DNA of 33,752 nt, from the NCBI RefSeq assembly GCF_027451485.1, contig NZ_DAIDJE010000155.1, positions 1-33,752 on the forward strand, in the 5' to 3' direction. This DNA is from Bradyrhizobium sp. (lineage in GTDB: Bacteria; Pseudomonadota; Alphaproteobacteria; Rhizobiales; Xanthobacteraceae). A program made the translations under genes and the position numbers. The notes under the pieces were generated by a model. The model had not been told where the DNA came from, did no database searches, and worked only from the letters and a program-made list of their open reading frames with translations. Numbering within the stretch: the stretch's first letter is position 1; each line of letters begins with the position of its first letter. This document shows positions 1-7,759 of this stretch, piece after piece.

Positions 1-30
1 GCCACGGCCACTGCTGGTATCGCTGAAGAC

Positions 31-75
31 GAGACGCCCGCCGCTGCGCCTGGAGCGCGCTGGCGGCGGGCTCTC
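31..75 (-). terminator. GC-rich hairpin downstream of the DegP-like gene
   Basis: A 9-bp perfect stem (GCCCGCCGC at 36-44 with GCGGCGGGC at 63-71) is extended by four pairs (31-34 with 72-75) across one bulged base. It lies about 15 bases past the stop of the minus-strand protease gene. No T-rich run follows on the minus strand, so it may be a weak or Rho-assisted terminator, or a 3' stabilising hairpin. Confidence 0.4.
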
Positions 76-88
76 ACCCACTCATCCC

Positions 89-1615
89 TTAGCCGATCGG
101 CATGGCGATGAAGTGCGTGTTGTCGGAGGTCTTCACCCGCATCAGCACGTCGTGCTTGCCGTCGGATTTGGCCTGCTTGAGCGCCTGGCGAAGCTCGCCG
201 CCGTCGGAAACGCTCTTGCCGCCGACGCTGAGGATGACGTCGCCGGATTGCACGCCGTGCTCGGCGGCCGGGCCGTCCGGATCGACGTTGGTGACCACGA
301 CGCCCTTCTCGCCGGCACCGGCAACCTCGCTCGCCGGCGCGACCGTAAGCCCAAGATGGGGAACGCCGCGGGCCGATCCGTTTTCGTCTTCATCGGCGCT
401 CGCCTGCTTCTTCAGGTGGTCGGGCATTTTCGCCAGCGTCACGTCGATCGTCTTCGCTTCTCCCTTGCGCAGGATGTCGATCTTGGCGGAACTGTCGGGC
501 GCCATCGCCGAGATCTCGCGGGCAAGCGCGCGCGAATCCTTGATGGAGTTGCCGTTGACCGCGGTGATGACGTCGCCGGGCTGGATGCCTGCCTTGGCAG
601 CCGGCGTGTCGGCTTCAGCCTGGTCGACCAACGCGCCCTCGGCCTTCTTCATGCCGAGGCTTTCGGCGATGCCGGCGGTGACCGGTTGAACCTGCACGCC
701 GAGCCAGGAGCGGGTCACGACGCCTTTGTCCTTGAGCTGGGTGACGATCATCTTGACCGTGGAGGCCGGAATGTCGAACCCGATGCCGACGGAGCCGCCG
801 GATGGCGAATAGATCGCGGTGTTGACGCCGATCACCTTGCCGCTGGTGTCGAAGGTCGGACCGCCCGAGTTGCCCTTGTTGATGGGGGCGTCGATCTGGA
901 TGTAGTCGTCATAGGGGCTCGCACTGATCGCGCGTCCTTCGGCCGAGATGATGCCGGCGGTCACGGTGCCGCCGAGGCCATAGGGGTTGCCGACCGCGAC
1001 CACCCAGTCGCCGACCCGCGGGGTTCCCGACTCGAAGTCGACATAGGCAAAGTCCTTCTTGCCGTCGACCTTGATCAGCGCGAGATCGGTTTTCTGATCG
1101 GTGCCGATCACCTTGGCGGTGTAGATATGTCCGTCATCGGTCGTCACCTCGACCGACTTGGCATGGTCGACCACGTGATAATTGGTAACGGCATAGCCGT
1201 CCGGCGAAATGAAGAATCCGGAACCGACGCCGGTCACCATCTGGTGACGATGCAGGTGGCCTTGCTGGCCGTCGAATTGCCGGAAGAATTTTTCAAACGG
1301 CGAACCCTGCATGAACGGCGAAGCTCCCTGATCATCCGATCCGCTTTCGTCCGCGTTAACGCCCTGGTCGATCCGTACGCGAACCGAAATGACGGCGGGT
1401 TTGACCTTCGTGACGAGGTCGGCAAAGCCGGTCTGGCCCGGCGCGTTCACCGTTTGCGGAGCCGGCGTCGCTGCAAACGCCTGCCCGGCGAGCCGTCCGT
1501 AGCCAAGCGGTCCGCCAAAGGCGAGGGCCGAGCCGAGCACTGCGGCCGAGCCCAGCAGCGTCAGGCGCCGCGCCGACCAGATCTGGCGGCGAGGGCGTTG
1601 ATTGGTGTCTGTCAT
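89..1615 (-). CDS. degP: DegP/Do-family periplasmic serine endoprotease with two PDZ domains
   Basis: The 508-residue protein is an HtrA-type protease/chaperone that should degrade or refold damaged envelope proteins in the periplasm. An arginine-rich N terminus is followed by a hydrophobic signal segment at about residues 18-48, ending near QAFAAT. The trypsin-like domain shows the full triad: His147 in NYHVVDH, Asp177 in KTDLALIK and Ser250 in GNSGGP. Two PDZ domains follow, at about residues 300-395 and 415-505. The length is normal for alphaproteobacterial Do proteases. A GGAG Shine-Dalgarno sits about 9 bases before the ATG. It is transcribed alone, divergently from the ArsR gene. DegP, DegQ and MucD-type paralogs cannot be told apart from sequence alone. 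Confidence 0.95.
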   Translation of the reverse strand: MTDTNQRPRRQIWSARRLTLLGSAAVLGSALAFGGPLGYGRLAGQAFAATPAPQTVNAPGQTGFADLVTKVKPAVISVRVRIDQGVNADESGSDDQGASPFMQGSPFEKFFRQFDGQQGHLHRHQMVTGVGSGFFISPDGYAVTNYHVVDHAKSVEVTTDDGHIYTAKVIGTDQKTDLALIKVDGKKDFAYVDFESGTPRVGDWVVAVGNPYGLGGTVTAGIISAEGRAISASPYDDYIQIDAPINKGNSGGPTFDTSGKVIGVNTAIYSPSGGSVGIGFDIPASTVKMIVTQLKDKGVVTRSWLGVQVQPVTAGIAESLGMKKAEGALVDQAEADTPAAKAGIQPGDVITAVNGNSIKDSRALAREISAMAPDSSAKIDILRKGEAKTIDVTLAKMPDHLKKQASADEDENGSARGVPHLGLTVAPASEVAGAGEKGVVVTNVDPDGPAAEHGVQSGDVILSVGGKSVSDGGELRQALKQAKSDGKHDVLMRVKTSDNTHFIAMPIG

Positions 1616-1768
1616 GATTGCATCTCCAAGAGTGTTAAGCCGACTGGCTTGATCATGAAGATAACGCCGCGCCCCTTACCACGTCCTGTCGCGCGGATTA
1701 ATCTTTCCTGTAGGGAAAATTAAATCGCTGTAAGGCCGTGCACGAGCTTGACTGATCCATATCCCGCT

Positions 1769-1801
1769 GGTTATACGTTTATCAATAACCAAAGAGTTAT
1801 T
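1769..1801. promoter_or_regulatory. Interleaved inverted repeats, candidate ArsR-family operator
   Basis: GGTTAT (1769-1774) is mirrored by ATAACC (1785-1790). The same right arm, as AATAAC (1784-1789), is mirrored by GTTATT (1796-1801). These AT-rich repeats end 7 bases before the ATG of the ArsR-type gene. ArsR dimers bind imperfect inverted repeats of this ATAA/TTAT kind, so autoregulation is plausible. No good ribosome binding site precedes the ATG, so the message may start close to it. Confidence 0.5.
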
Positions 1802-1808
1802 TATTTCG

Positions 1809-2132
1809 ATGCCGAACGTCCACGATGTGCTGTTCCGAACGCTGGCCGATCCAACAAGGCGGGCGATTTTCGAGCGGCTATGCCGCGAAGGCGAGCAGAC
1901 CGTCGCGGCGCTCACGGCACGCTCCGGAGTTTCGCAACCGGCCGTCTCCAAGCATCTCGGAGTGCTGAAGCGCGCCAGGCTTGTGCGCGACCGTCATGAA
2001 GGTCGCCAGACGCATTATAGCGCCCAGCTCAATGCACTCGCCCCGCTGATCGATTGGACGAGCCAGATGACCGGCTTCTGGCGGAACCGGTTCGACCAGC
2101 TCGAAAACCTCTTGAAAAGGATGGACCAATGA
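1809..2132 (+). CDS. ArsR-family winged-helix transcriptional regulator
   Basis: This 107-residue protein has a typical ArsR winged helix-turn-helix at about residues 30-60 (VSQPAVSKHLGVLKRARLV) preceded by LADPTRRAIFERL. It lacks the metal-binding ELCVC motif: Cys25 is the only cysteine and the matching helix reads EQTVAAL, so it is probably not a metal sensor. Its stop overlaps the start of the next gene (ATGA at 2129-2132), showing translational coupling to the SRPBCC gene. ArsR regulators paired with AHSA1-like proteins are a common arrangement. The likely role is repression of its own operon; the effector is unknown. Confidence 0.9.
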   Translation: MPNVHDVLFRTLADPTRRAIFERLCREGEQTVAALTARSGVSQPAVSKHLGVLKRARLVRDRHEGRQTHYSAQLNALAPLIDWTSQMTGFWRNRFDQLENLLKRMDQ

Positions 2133-2560
2133 ACCAGCCCGCGACCGAAACGCGCTCCGTCATCGTTGAACGGGATTTTGCCTTTCCGCCGGAAAAGCTT
2201 TGGCGCGCGCTCACCCAACCGCACCTCATTGAGGAGTGGCTGATGAAGAACGATTTCAAGCCAAACGTCGGCCATCGCTTCAACCTTCGCGGCGACTGGG
2301 GTGGTGTGCTGGATTGCGAGGTTCTTGCCGTCGAGCCGAACAAGACCTTGTCCTACACCTGGGACCATGCGCATGCGGATGCCGCCTACAGTCTCAAAAG
2401 CGTGGTGACCTTTACGCTGACCCCGATTCCTACCGGCACGCGCCTTCGCATGGAGCAGTCGGGTTTCCGGTCCGATCAGCCGCAGGCTTTCGGCGGCGCC
2501 AAATTCGGATGGCAGAAGTTTCTCGAGAACCTCAATCAGCTGCTGGCTCGGCCGGATTGA
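2129..2560 (+). CDS. SRPBCC / AHSA1-like domain protein
   Basis: The 143-residue protein matches the activator-of-Hsp90-ATPase-like START/SRPBCC fold. It begins with a strand and the typical FPPEKLWRALTQPHLIEEW segment (about residues 19-38) and ends in a long helix containing GWQKFLENLNQLL. The fold forms a hydrophobic cavity; the ligand is unknown, and a true Hsp90 co-chaperone role is unlikely in bacteria. The ATG at 2129 overlaps the ArsR stop, which favours it over an upstream in-frame start at 2054 that would lie inside the ArsR gene. The two genes are probably co-regulated. Confidence 0.88.
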   Translation: MNQPATETRSVIVERDFAFPPEKLWRALTQPHLIEEWLMKNDFKPNVGHRFNLRGDWGGVLDCEVLAVEPNKTLSYTWDHAHADAAYSLKSVVTFTLTPIPTGTRLRMEQSGFRSDQPQAFGGAKFGWQKFLENLNQLLARPD

Positions 2561-2565
2561 GGACC

Positions 2566-2613
2566 ACGCGCGGGGAAGCGGATGCCGGCGGAGCGGCGCC
2601 GCTCCGGCAATGA
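2566..2613. repeat. REP-like palindromic intergenic element (copy 1)
   Basis: A block containing GATGCCGG, then GGAGCGGC directly followed by its reverse complement GCCGCTCC, then GGCAATGAC. The outer layout (GATGCCGG ... CCGGCAATGAC) resembles the palindromic repeat recurrent in Bradyrhizobium intergenic regions, and a related copy is at 28371-28403. The element lies between the SRPBCC stop and the next gene, where it can form a hairpin in the transcript. Confidence 0.5.
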
Positions 2614-2646
2614 CATGGGTCAAAATTGTTGGTCAAGGAGTCCACC

Positions 2647-2841
2647 ATGCGCGTGTTCATTTGTTGGATTCACATCATCTGCGCCATCCCGATTACGGGC
2701 TATCTCTATAGTCCGTTCCAGGTTCTTCCGGATTATGCGCCGCTGACGCGGTTCGTGTTCTTTCCCATCATGTTGCTCTCGGGCCTATGGATGTGGAAAG
2801 GCCACCTGGTCCGCCGAATGATTTCGAAACAACCGGCTTAA
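2647..2841 (+). CDS. Small two-helix membrane protein
   Basis: This 64-residue protein has two hydrophobic segments, at about residues 3-24 (including the tract ICWIHIICAIPITGYLY) and 35-52, joined by a short polar loop, and a basic C terminus. The ATG at 2647 is chosen because AAGGAG lies 6 bases upstream; a TTG at 2626 is in frame but has no such site. The gene sits in the ArsR/SRPBCC group and ends 6 bases before the DUF1801 start. Similar small proteins accompany ArsR-SRPBCC pairs in rhizobia, but I know of no assigned function. Confidence 0.75.
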   Translation: MRVFICWIHIICAIPITGYLYSPFQVLPDYAPLTRFVFFPIMLLSGLWMWKGHLVRRMISKQPA

Positions 2842-2847
2842 GTTCGG

Positions 2848-3282
2848 ATGAAGGCCTCTGACAAGATCGATCAACTGATTGCTGGCATCAGCGACTGGCG
2901 CGGCAAGACCTTGGACCTCGTCCGCAAGGCCATACTCGAGACCGATCCAGAGATCATCGAGGAGTGGAAGTGGATGGGAAGCCCGGTGTGGTCGCGCGAC
3001 GGCATCATCGCGGTCGGCAACGCTCATAAAGACAAGGTGAAGCTGACTTTTGAGCATGGGGCGCGCCTTCCGGACCCGGAAAAGCTGTTCAATGCGGGGC
3101 TAGAAGGCAACCAAAGACGCGCGATTGACTTCTTCGAAGGCGACACGGTTGATGGGCCGGTGCTGAAAAATCTGATCCGAGCGGCTGTCGAATATAACCA
3201 GGACAGGGCTGGCAAAAAGGCCGCGAAAAAGGCCCCGCGGAAAGGCCCCGCGGCAAAAGCCGTGAAAGCAAAGAAGCGCTGA
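2848..3282 (+). CDS. DUF1801 family protein with lysine/alanine-rich tail
   Basis: The 144-residue product matches the DUF1801 (YdhG-like) family: a compact domain at about residues 1-118 with the typical EEWKWMGSPVWSRDG and KVKLTFEHGA stretches. Its biochemical function is not known to me. The C terminus (about residues 120-144) is a basic Lys/Ala/Pro tail resembling histone-like tails, which may bind nucleic acid. Part of the tail is encoded by a perfect 13-bp tandem repeat. It begins 6 bases after the small membrane gene and closes the apparent ArsR-controlled operon. Confidence 0.85.
   Translation: MKASDKIDQLIAGISDWRGKTLDLVRKAILETDPEIIEEWKWMGSPVWSRDGIIAVGNAHKDKVKLTFEHGARLPDPEKLFNAGLEGNQRRAIDFFEGDTVDGPVLKNLIRAAVEYNQDRAGKKAAKKAPRKGPAAKAVKAKKR
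3228..3253. repeat. Perfect 13-bp tandem duplication inside the DUF1801 tail
   Basis: AAAGGCCCCGCGG occurs at 3228-3240 and again immediately at 3241-3253. Because 13 is not a multiple of three, the two copies are read in different frames (KAPR, then KGPAA). Confidence 0.85.
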
Positions 3283-3358
3283 ACCGACGCAAGCAGACCA
3301 AACCGCGGAGTCCCTCGGCTCGACGCTGCGGTCAAATGCGATAATTGATGTCAATATG

Positions 3359-3373
3359 TCGTATTACGATACG
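3359..3373. promoter_or_regulatory. Small inverted repeat upstream of the ClC gene
   Basis: CGTAT (3360-3364) and ATACG (3369-3373) form an inverted repeat around TACG in the AT-rich part of the gap between the DUF1801 and ClC genes, about 100 bases before the ClC start. It could be an operator or promoter-proximal element, but the arms are short and the regulator is unknown. Confidence 0.25.
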
Positions 3374-3470
3374 TTTGGCGCAATTCGTGATTGGAGCCAT
3401 GCGCGACCCGTGCTTGATCTGCCCTGCCGTGCGGGGTAGTCAGACGCCTTGAGTCTCTTCCCGAAAAGCC

Positions 3471-5273
3471 ATGTTGATGCGTCAAACGATGGACAAGGCC
3501 CGCGTTGCCACGCGGCACCGTAACAAGCTCGGCGACTTCACCGCGGACAGCCGTGTTCTGCTTTTGATCGGCATGGCGCTGGTCGTCGGGGGCGCCAGCG
3601 CCGGTACCGCCTGGGTTCTTCTCAAGTTGATTGCGCTGGTCACCGATCTGGTCTGGTTCGGCCAGTTCAGCGTCAAAAATCTGGTCATCGCGAACACCAC
3701 GCGTGGCGCACTGTGGATGTTGCTTGCGCCGGCGGCTGGCGGTCTCGTTATTGGCCTGATGGCGCGCTTCGGCTCCGAGAAGATCAGGGGTCACGGCATT
3801 CCGGAGGCCATCGAGGCCATTTTGCTGGGCGGCAGCCGGATGCAACCGAAAGTCGCCGTGCTGAAGCCGTTGTCGTCGGCGATTTCGATTGGGTCGGGTG
3901 GGCCGTTCGGTGCGGAAGGCCCCATTATCATGACCGGCGGCGCGGTCGGTTCCCTGTTTGCGCAATGTTTCCATCTCACCGCAGCGGAGCGTAAGACGTT
4001 GCTTGTCGCCGGCGCGGCTGCTGGCATGACGGCGATTTTCGGAACGCCGATTGCGGCCGTGCTGCTTGCCGTCGAATTGCTGTTGTTCGAATGGAAGCCG
4101 CGCAGTTTCCTGCCGGTCGTGGCAGCCGCCATTGTTTCGGAGGTCTGCCGTCCCTTCCTGTTCGGCAGCGGGCCGTTGTTTCCCTTTGCGGAGCATCCCG
4201 ACATGCCCTTGTGGGGAATGGCGACCGCAATTGGTGTTGGCATTGTTGCCGGTCTGCAGTCCGGATTGATGACACGCTTGCTGTATGCGGCCGAGGACCT
4301 GTTCGATCACCTGCCGCTACATTGGATGTGGTGGCCGATGCTGGGCGGATTGGCCGTCGGGGCCGGCGGCCTTGCCGACCCGCGTGCGCTTGGGGTGGGC
4401 TACGATGTCATTGCCGATTTGCTCTCCGGCCATGCGGCGGCGCACGAAGTCACGCGGATGCTGCTGGTCAAGTCGGCAATCTGGCTGGTCGCGCTGGCAT
4501 CCGGCACCTCGGGCGGCGTGCTGGCGCCACTATTGATCCTCGGCGGCTCGCTCGGCTGGCTCGAAGGTCAGATGCTCCCCGGCGGCCCGTCATTCTGGGC
4601 ACTGATCGGCATGGCGGCGATGATGGGCGGCACGATGCGTTCGCCGCTGACCGGCGTGATGTTCGCGATCGAACTGACCGGCAATATTGAGATGCTGCCG
4701 ATCCTGCTGGCGGCGACCGGCGCGGCTTTTGCCGTGACCGTCCTGCTGTTGAAACGTTCCATCCTCACCGAGAAGATTGCGCGGCGTGGCCAGCACATCA
4801 CGCGCGAATATTCGATCGACCAGTTCGAACTGCTGCGGGTCGCCGACGTGATGGTGAAGGAGGTCGATACGCTGCCGGTCGCGATGCCGGTCGACGACGC
4901 GGTCGCTTTCTTCAGCGGCGAGGACGTCAGGAGGCACAAATCTTACCCTGTGGTGACGGCGGACGGACGACTGGCCGGCATGGTGTCGCGCTCGGACGTT
5001 CTGCGCTGGCGCACGGAGGGCGCGCATCAGGCCATGACGCTTGACGACCTCGTCTCGGATACCTCCGCGGTTTCGGCCTATCCGGATGACGTGCTGGGAC
5101 GGGTGGCGGACATCATGGTGTCCGCCGATCTGGGGCGCATTCCGGTCGTCGATCGCGACGATCATCGGGTCGTCGGCCTGATAGCCCGGAAGGACCTCCT
5201 GCGGATCCGTTCGCTGGTTAATGCAGAGGAACGCGATCGCAGCGCTTACCTGATGCGGGAGAGGGTCGCCTGA
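3471..5273 (+). CDS. ClC-family chloride channel/antiporter with C-terminal CBS pair
   Basis: The 600-residue membrane protein has a ClC core at about residues 25-435 and two CBS domains at about 455-515 and 520-580 that probably sense nucleotides. The anion-filter motifs are clear: GHGIP (107-111, in the GSGIP position), GSGGPFGAEGP (141-151) with gating Glu149, and the late SPLTGVMFAIELTG segment. In ClC-ec1 terms, the position of the inner proton glutamate (second E of the EE pair) is Leu203, after Glu202. This could mean a channel or altered proton coupling. Starts at 3471, 3477 and 3489 are all possible, and none has a strong ribosome binding site. Substrate is inferred from the family. 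Confidence 0.92.
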   Translation: MLMRQTMDKARVATRHRNKLGDFTADSRVLLLIGMALVVGGASAGTAWVLLKLIALVTDLVWFGQFSVKNLVIANTTRGALWMLLAPAAGGLVIGLMARFGSEKIRGHGIPEAIEAILLGGSRMQPKVAVLKPLSSAISIGSGGPFGAEGPIIMTGGAVGSLFAQCFHLTAAERKTLLVAGAAAGMTAIFGTPIAAVLLAVELLLFEWKPRSFLPVVAAAIVSEVCRPFLFGSGPLFPFAEHPDMPLWGMATAIGVGIVAGLQSGLMTRLLYAAEDLFDHLPLHWMWWPMLGGLAVGAGGLADPRALGVGYDVIADLLSGHAAAHEVTRMLLVKSAIWLVALASGTSGGVLAPLLILGGSLGWLEGQMLPGGPSFWALIGMAAMMGGTMRSPLTGVMFAIELTGNIEMLPILLAATGAAFAVTVLLLKRSILTEKIARRGQHITREYSIDQFELLRVADVMVKEVDTLPVAMPVDDAVAFFSGEDVRRHKSYPVVTADGRLAGMVSRSDVLRWRTEGAHQAMTLDDLVSDTSAVSAYPDDVLGRVADIMVSADLGRIPVVDRDDHRVVGLIARKDLLRIRSLVNAEERDRSAYLMRERVA

Positions 5274-5401
5274 GCCGATAAAAGCACTCAAAGGAGAGAA
5301 ACGGCTCGGATTAAAAAGTCTGGAAAAAGGTTATTCCTGGTGTCGGCCAGGGCGGCGCCCGTTCGTCTTCATGATGGACGGAAGTTGCAAGGGAGACCAG
5401 G

Positions 5402-6622
5402 ATGACCAATTCTCGCTATCGTTGGGTGATGGTTGCGGCCGGAGGGCTGCTCGGCTGCGTGGCCATCGGCGGCATGTTTTCCCTGCCGGTACTGCTTCAG
5501 CCGATTGCGCGGGACACCGGCTGGTCCGTGACGGGCATATCGAGCGCTATGACCATCGGCTTTCTCGCGATGGCCATGACCAGCATGATGTGGGGCACCT
5601 TGTCCGACCGCTACGGGCCGCTTCGGGTGGTTTTGAGCGGCTCGGTGGTTATCGCGGCAAGCCTGGCGCTCGCGAGCAAGGCGACATCGCTGCTCGCCTT
5701 TCAATTTTTCTTTGGCGTGATGATCGGCGCAGGCACTTCGGCCATCTTTGCGCCGATGATGGCGACCGTGACCGGCTGGTTCGACACCCATCGCAGCCTG
5801 GCAGTGTCGCTGGTCTCGGCCGGCATGGGTATGGCGCCGATGACGATGTCGCCCCTCGTCGCCTGGCTCGCCTCGCATCATGACTGGCGGACCACGATGC
5901 TGATCCTCGCTGCTGTTGTCGGCGGGATCATGGTCCCGGTCTCGCTCCTGGTACGCCGTCCGCCGGCGCTTGCCGCCGTGACTGCCTCTTCAACCGCGCC
6001 ATCCACGCCGCAAGACGAAATGTCGCTGGGTGCGGCGCTGCGATCGCCGCAATTCATCATTCTGCTGGCGACCAATTTCTTCTGTTGCGCGACGCATTCA
6101 GGACCGATCATCCATACCGTGAGCTATGCCGTCTCTTGCGGAATTCCGATGATCACGGCGGTCACAATCTATAGCGTGGAAGGCCTCGCCGGCATGGGCG
6201 GACGTCTTGTGTTCGGCCTGCTTGGTGACCGCTTTGGCGCCAAGCGCGTGCTGGTGACTGGCCTGTTACTGCAGGCGTTCGGCGCGCTGGGTTACGTGTT
6301 CGCGCGGCAACTGGCCGAATTCTACGCGGTGGCTGCGCTGTTCGGCTTCATCTATGCCGGCACCATGCCGCTTTATTCGGTGCTGGTGCGCGAGAACTTT
6401 CCGCTGCGCATGCTTGGAACCGTCATTGGCGGGCTGTCGATGGCGGGCGGGCTTGGGATGGCGACGGGCCCCATCGCCGGAGGTCTGATCTATGACGCCT
6501 TCGCCAGCTACGCTTGGCTCTATATCGGCTCCTGGGCCGTCGGGCTCGGCGCCTTCTTTATCATCCTCACCTTCAGGCCATTTCCGAAGATCGCGCCACG
6601 ACCTGTGGCCGTGCCGGCGTAG
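5402..6622 (+). CDS. Major facilitator superfamily transporter (OFA/MCT-like)
   Basis: This 406-residue protein has about twelve hydrophobic segments split by a central loop rich in Ala, Thr and Pro at about residues 182-212. The family motif between segments 2 and 3 is recognisable (GTLSDRYGPLRVV), with a repeat in the second half (GLLGDRFGAKRVL). The overall pattern resembles oxalate/formate and monocarboxylate permeases. The substrate cannot be set from sequence. GGGAGA at 5391-5396 supports the ATG. It is on the same strand as the ClC gene but 128 bases away, so it probably has its own promoter. Confidence 0.88.
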   Translation: MTNSRYRWVMVAAGGLLGCVAIGGMFSLPVLLQPIARDTGWSVTGISSAMTIGFLAMAMTSMMWGTLSDRYGPLRVVLSGSVVIAASLALASKATSLLAFQFFFGVMIGAGTSAIFAPMMATVTGWFDTHRSLAVSLVSAGMGMAPMTMSPLVAWLASHHDWRTTMLILAAVVGGIMVPVSLLVRRPPALAAVTASSTAPSTPQDEMSLGAALRSPQFIILLATNFFCCATHSGPIIHTVSYAVSCGIPMITAVTIYSVEGLAGMGGRLVFGLLGDRFGAKRVLVTGLLLQAFGALGYVFARQLAEFYAVAALFGFIYAGTMPLYSVLVRENFPLRMLGTVIGGLSMAGGLGMATGPIAGGLIYDAFASYAWLYIGSWAVGLGAFFIILTFRPFPKIAPRPVAVPA

Positions 6623-6689
6623 ACTGGCGCCCAGCCAGCGGTCGGGACGCAGCCGGCAAATAAGGGCGGCGAAAGATTTTTAGGCAGAC

Positions 6690-6716
6690 TGACTCCTTTT
6701 CAGCCGCTGAAACGTC
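6690..6716 (+). promoter_or_regulatory. Candidate ECF sigma promoter before the DUF899 gene
   Basis: TGACTCC (6690-6696) is followed after exactly 16 bases by CGTC (6713-6716), 26 bases before the ATG. The layout is typical of ECF -35 and -10 elements, and the same arrangement recurs at 7702-7728. The spacer also holds a perfect TTTCAG/CTGAAA inverted repeat (6698-6712). Confidence 0.6.
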
Positions 6717-6742
6717 TCAGCTCTGTCAACAGGAGGTCAATC

Positions 6743-7507
6743 ATGCCATTTGCGATGAAAACGCCGCCGATCGTGTCGGCCAGGGAATGGGAAACCGCAC
6801 GAGAGCAGATGCTTGTGAAAGAAAAGGCCCTGATGCGGGCGAAGGACGCGCTCGCCGCCGAACGGCGCCGGATGCCGTGGATGGCCGTCGAGAAGGTCTA
6901 TGAGTTCGACGGACCGACCGGCAAGCTCAGCCTGTTAGATCTGTTCGAAGGTCGCCACCAGCTGATCGTCTACCGCGCCTTCTTCGAGCCCGGCGTCCAC
7001 GGCTGGCCGGAACATGCCTGCATCGGCTGTTCGCTCGGGGCCGATCAGGTCTCCAACCTTGCGCACCTCAACGCCCGCGACACGACGCTTGTCTATGCCT
7101 CGCGCGCGCCGCAGGGTGACATTGCGCGCCTCAAGGGACGGATGGGATGGGAGAGAATCCCCTGGGTAACCATCACCGATAGCTTCGATGCCGATTTCGG
7201 GGTCGGCGAATGGCACGGCCACAACGCTTTCATTCGCGACGGGGAACGCATCTTCCGCACATACATGATCAACAGCCGCGGCGATGAGGCGATGGGAACA
7301 GTCTGGAGCTACCTCGACATGACGGCGCTCGGGCGGCAGGAGGCGTGGGAGGATTCGCCGGAGGGTTATCCGCAAGAGCGCCCCTACAAATGGTGGAACT
7401 GGAACGATAGTTACGTGCCGAACGCCGCGCCCGACCCGAAATGGGTTGAAGTGTCGGACGCCGGAGAAGCCGCTTTCCGCAAGCGCGGCTCTGGTGCCAG
7501 GCCATGA
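6743..7507 (+). CDS. DUF899 family thioredoxin-like protein
   Basis: The 254-residue protein matches DUF899, a thioredoxin-fold family distantly related to AhpC/TSA proteins. After an N-terminal helix come the beta strand HQLIVYRAFF and a CxxC (Cys93-Ile-Gly-Cys96) in EHACIGCSLGADQ. The later GVGEWHGHNAFIRDG stretch and the tryptophan-rich KWWNWNDSY near the end are typical of the family. A role in thiol redox chemistry is inferred, not shown. A perfect AGGAGGT at 6731-6737 supports the start. It is the first gene after a candidate ECF promoter, and its stop overlaps the next start (ATGA). Confidence 0.88.
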   Translation: MPFAMKTPPIVSAREWETAREQMLVKEKALMRAKDALAAERRRMPWMAVEKVYEFDGPTGKLSLLDLFEGRHQLIVYRAFFEPGVHGWPEHACIGCSLGADQVSNLAHLNARDTTLVYASRAPQGDIARLKGRMGWERIPWVTITDSFDADFGVGEWHGHNAFIRDGERIFRTYMINSRGDEAMGTVWSYLDMTALGRQEAWEDSPEGYPQERPYKWWNWNDSYVPNAAPDPKWVEVSDAGEAAFRKRGSGARP

Positions 7508-7704
7508 CCAGATGGTTACACCTTGCGGCGGCGCCCGCCTTTGCGCTCATGGCGCTCGTCACGGCAGCTTCCGAGGGCGATGCATCGATGACGCTTTGCG
7601 CGAGCGCGGCTAGCTTCAACGTTAGCGGAATGACGCTGATGTATTTGCTGATGGCTGTCTTTCATTCGGCGCCATGGCTGGAGCTTGTTTCCCCGCAGGT
7701 GTGA
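7504..7704 (+). CDS. Small membrane protein coupled to the DUF899 gene
   Basis: This 66-residue protein has a hydrophobic first segment (about residues 4-22, possibly an uncleaved signal) and a second one around GMTLMYLLMAVFH (42-54). There is one cysteine, Cys32. The start overlaps the DUF899 stop by the ATGA arrangement, so the two are very likely translated together. The stop codon is part of the -35 element of the second ECF-type promoter. I recognise no named family; the product may anchor or assist the DUF899 protein. Confidence 0.7.
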   Translation: MTRWLHLAAAPAFALMALVTAASEGDASMTLCASAASFNVSGMTLMYLLMAVFHSAPWLELVSPQV

Positions 7705-7728
7705 CTCCTTTTTCAATGTTCAAACGTT
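7702..7728 (+). promoter_or_regulatory. Candidate ECF sigma promoter before the dehydrogenase gene
   Basis: TGACTCC (7702-7708), a 16-base spacer, then CGTT (7725-7728), 31 bases before the ATG at 7760. It matches the element at 6690-6716 in the seven -35 bases, the spacer length, AAACGT at the -10 side and the T-rich start of the spacer. The -35 element includes the stop codon of the small membrane gene. Confidence 0.6.
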
Positions 7729-7759
7729 CTGGTGATATCCGAACGATGGAGCGGAAGCC

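Noticed and set aside
1616..1700. GGAC-N16-CGTT on the minus strand before the DegP gene as an EcfG general-stress promoter
   Set aside because: The -35 part departs from GGAAC and there is no second copy; the match is too weak to list.
113..1723. Long plus-strand ORF opposite the DegP gene (536 codons)
   Set aside because: The minus strand encodes a protease with complete catalytic and PDZ motifs; the opposite frame is open only through high-GC codon bias and shows no domain.
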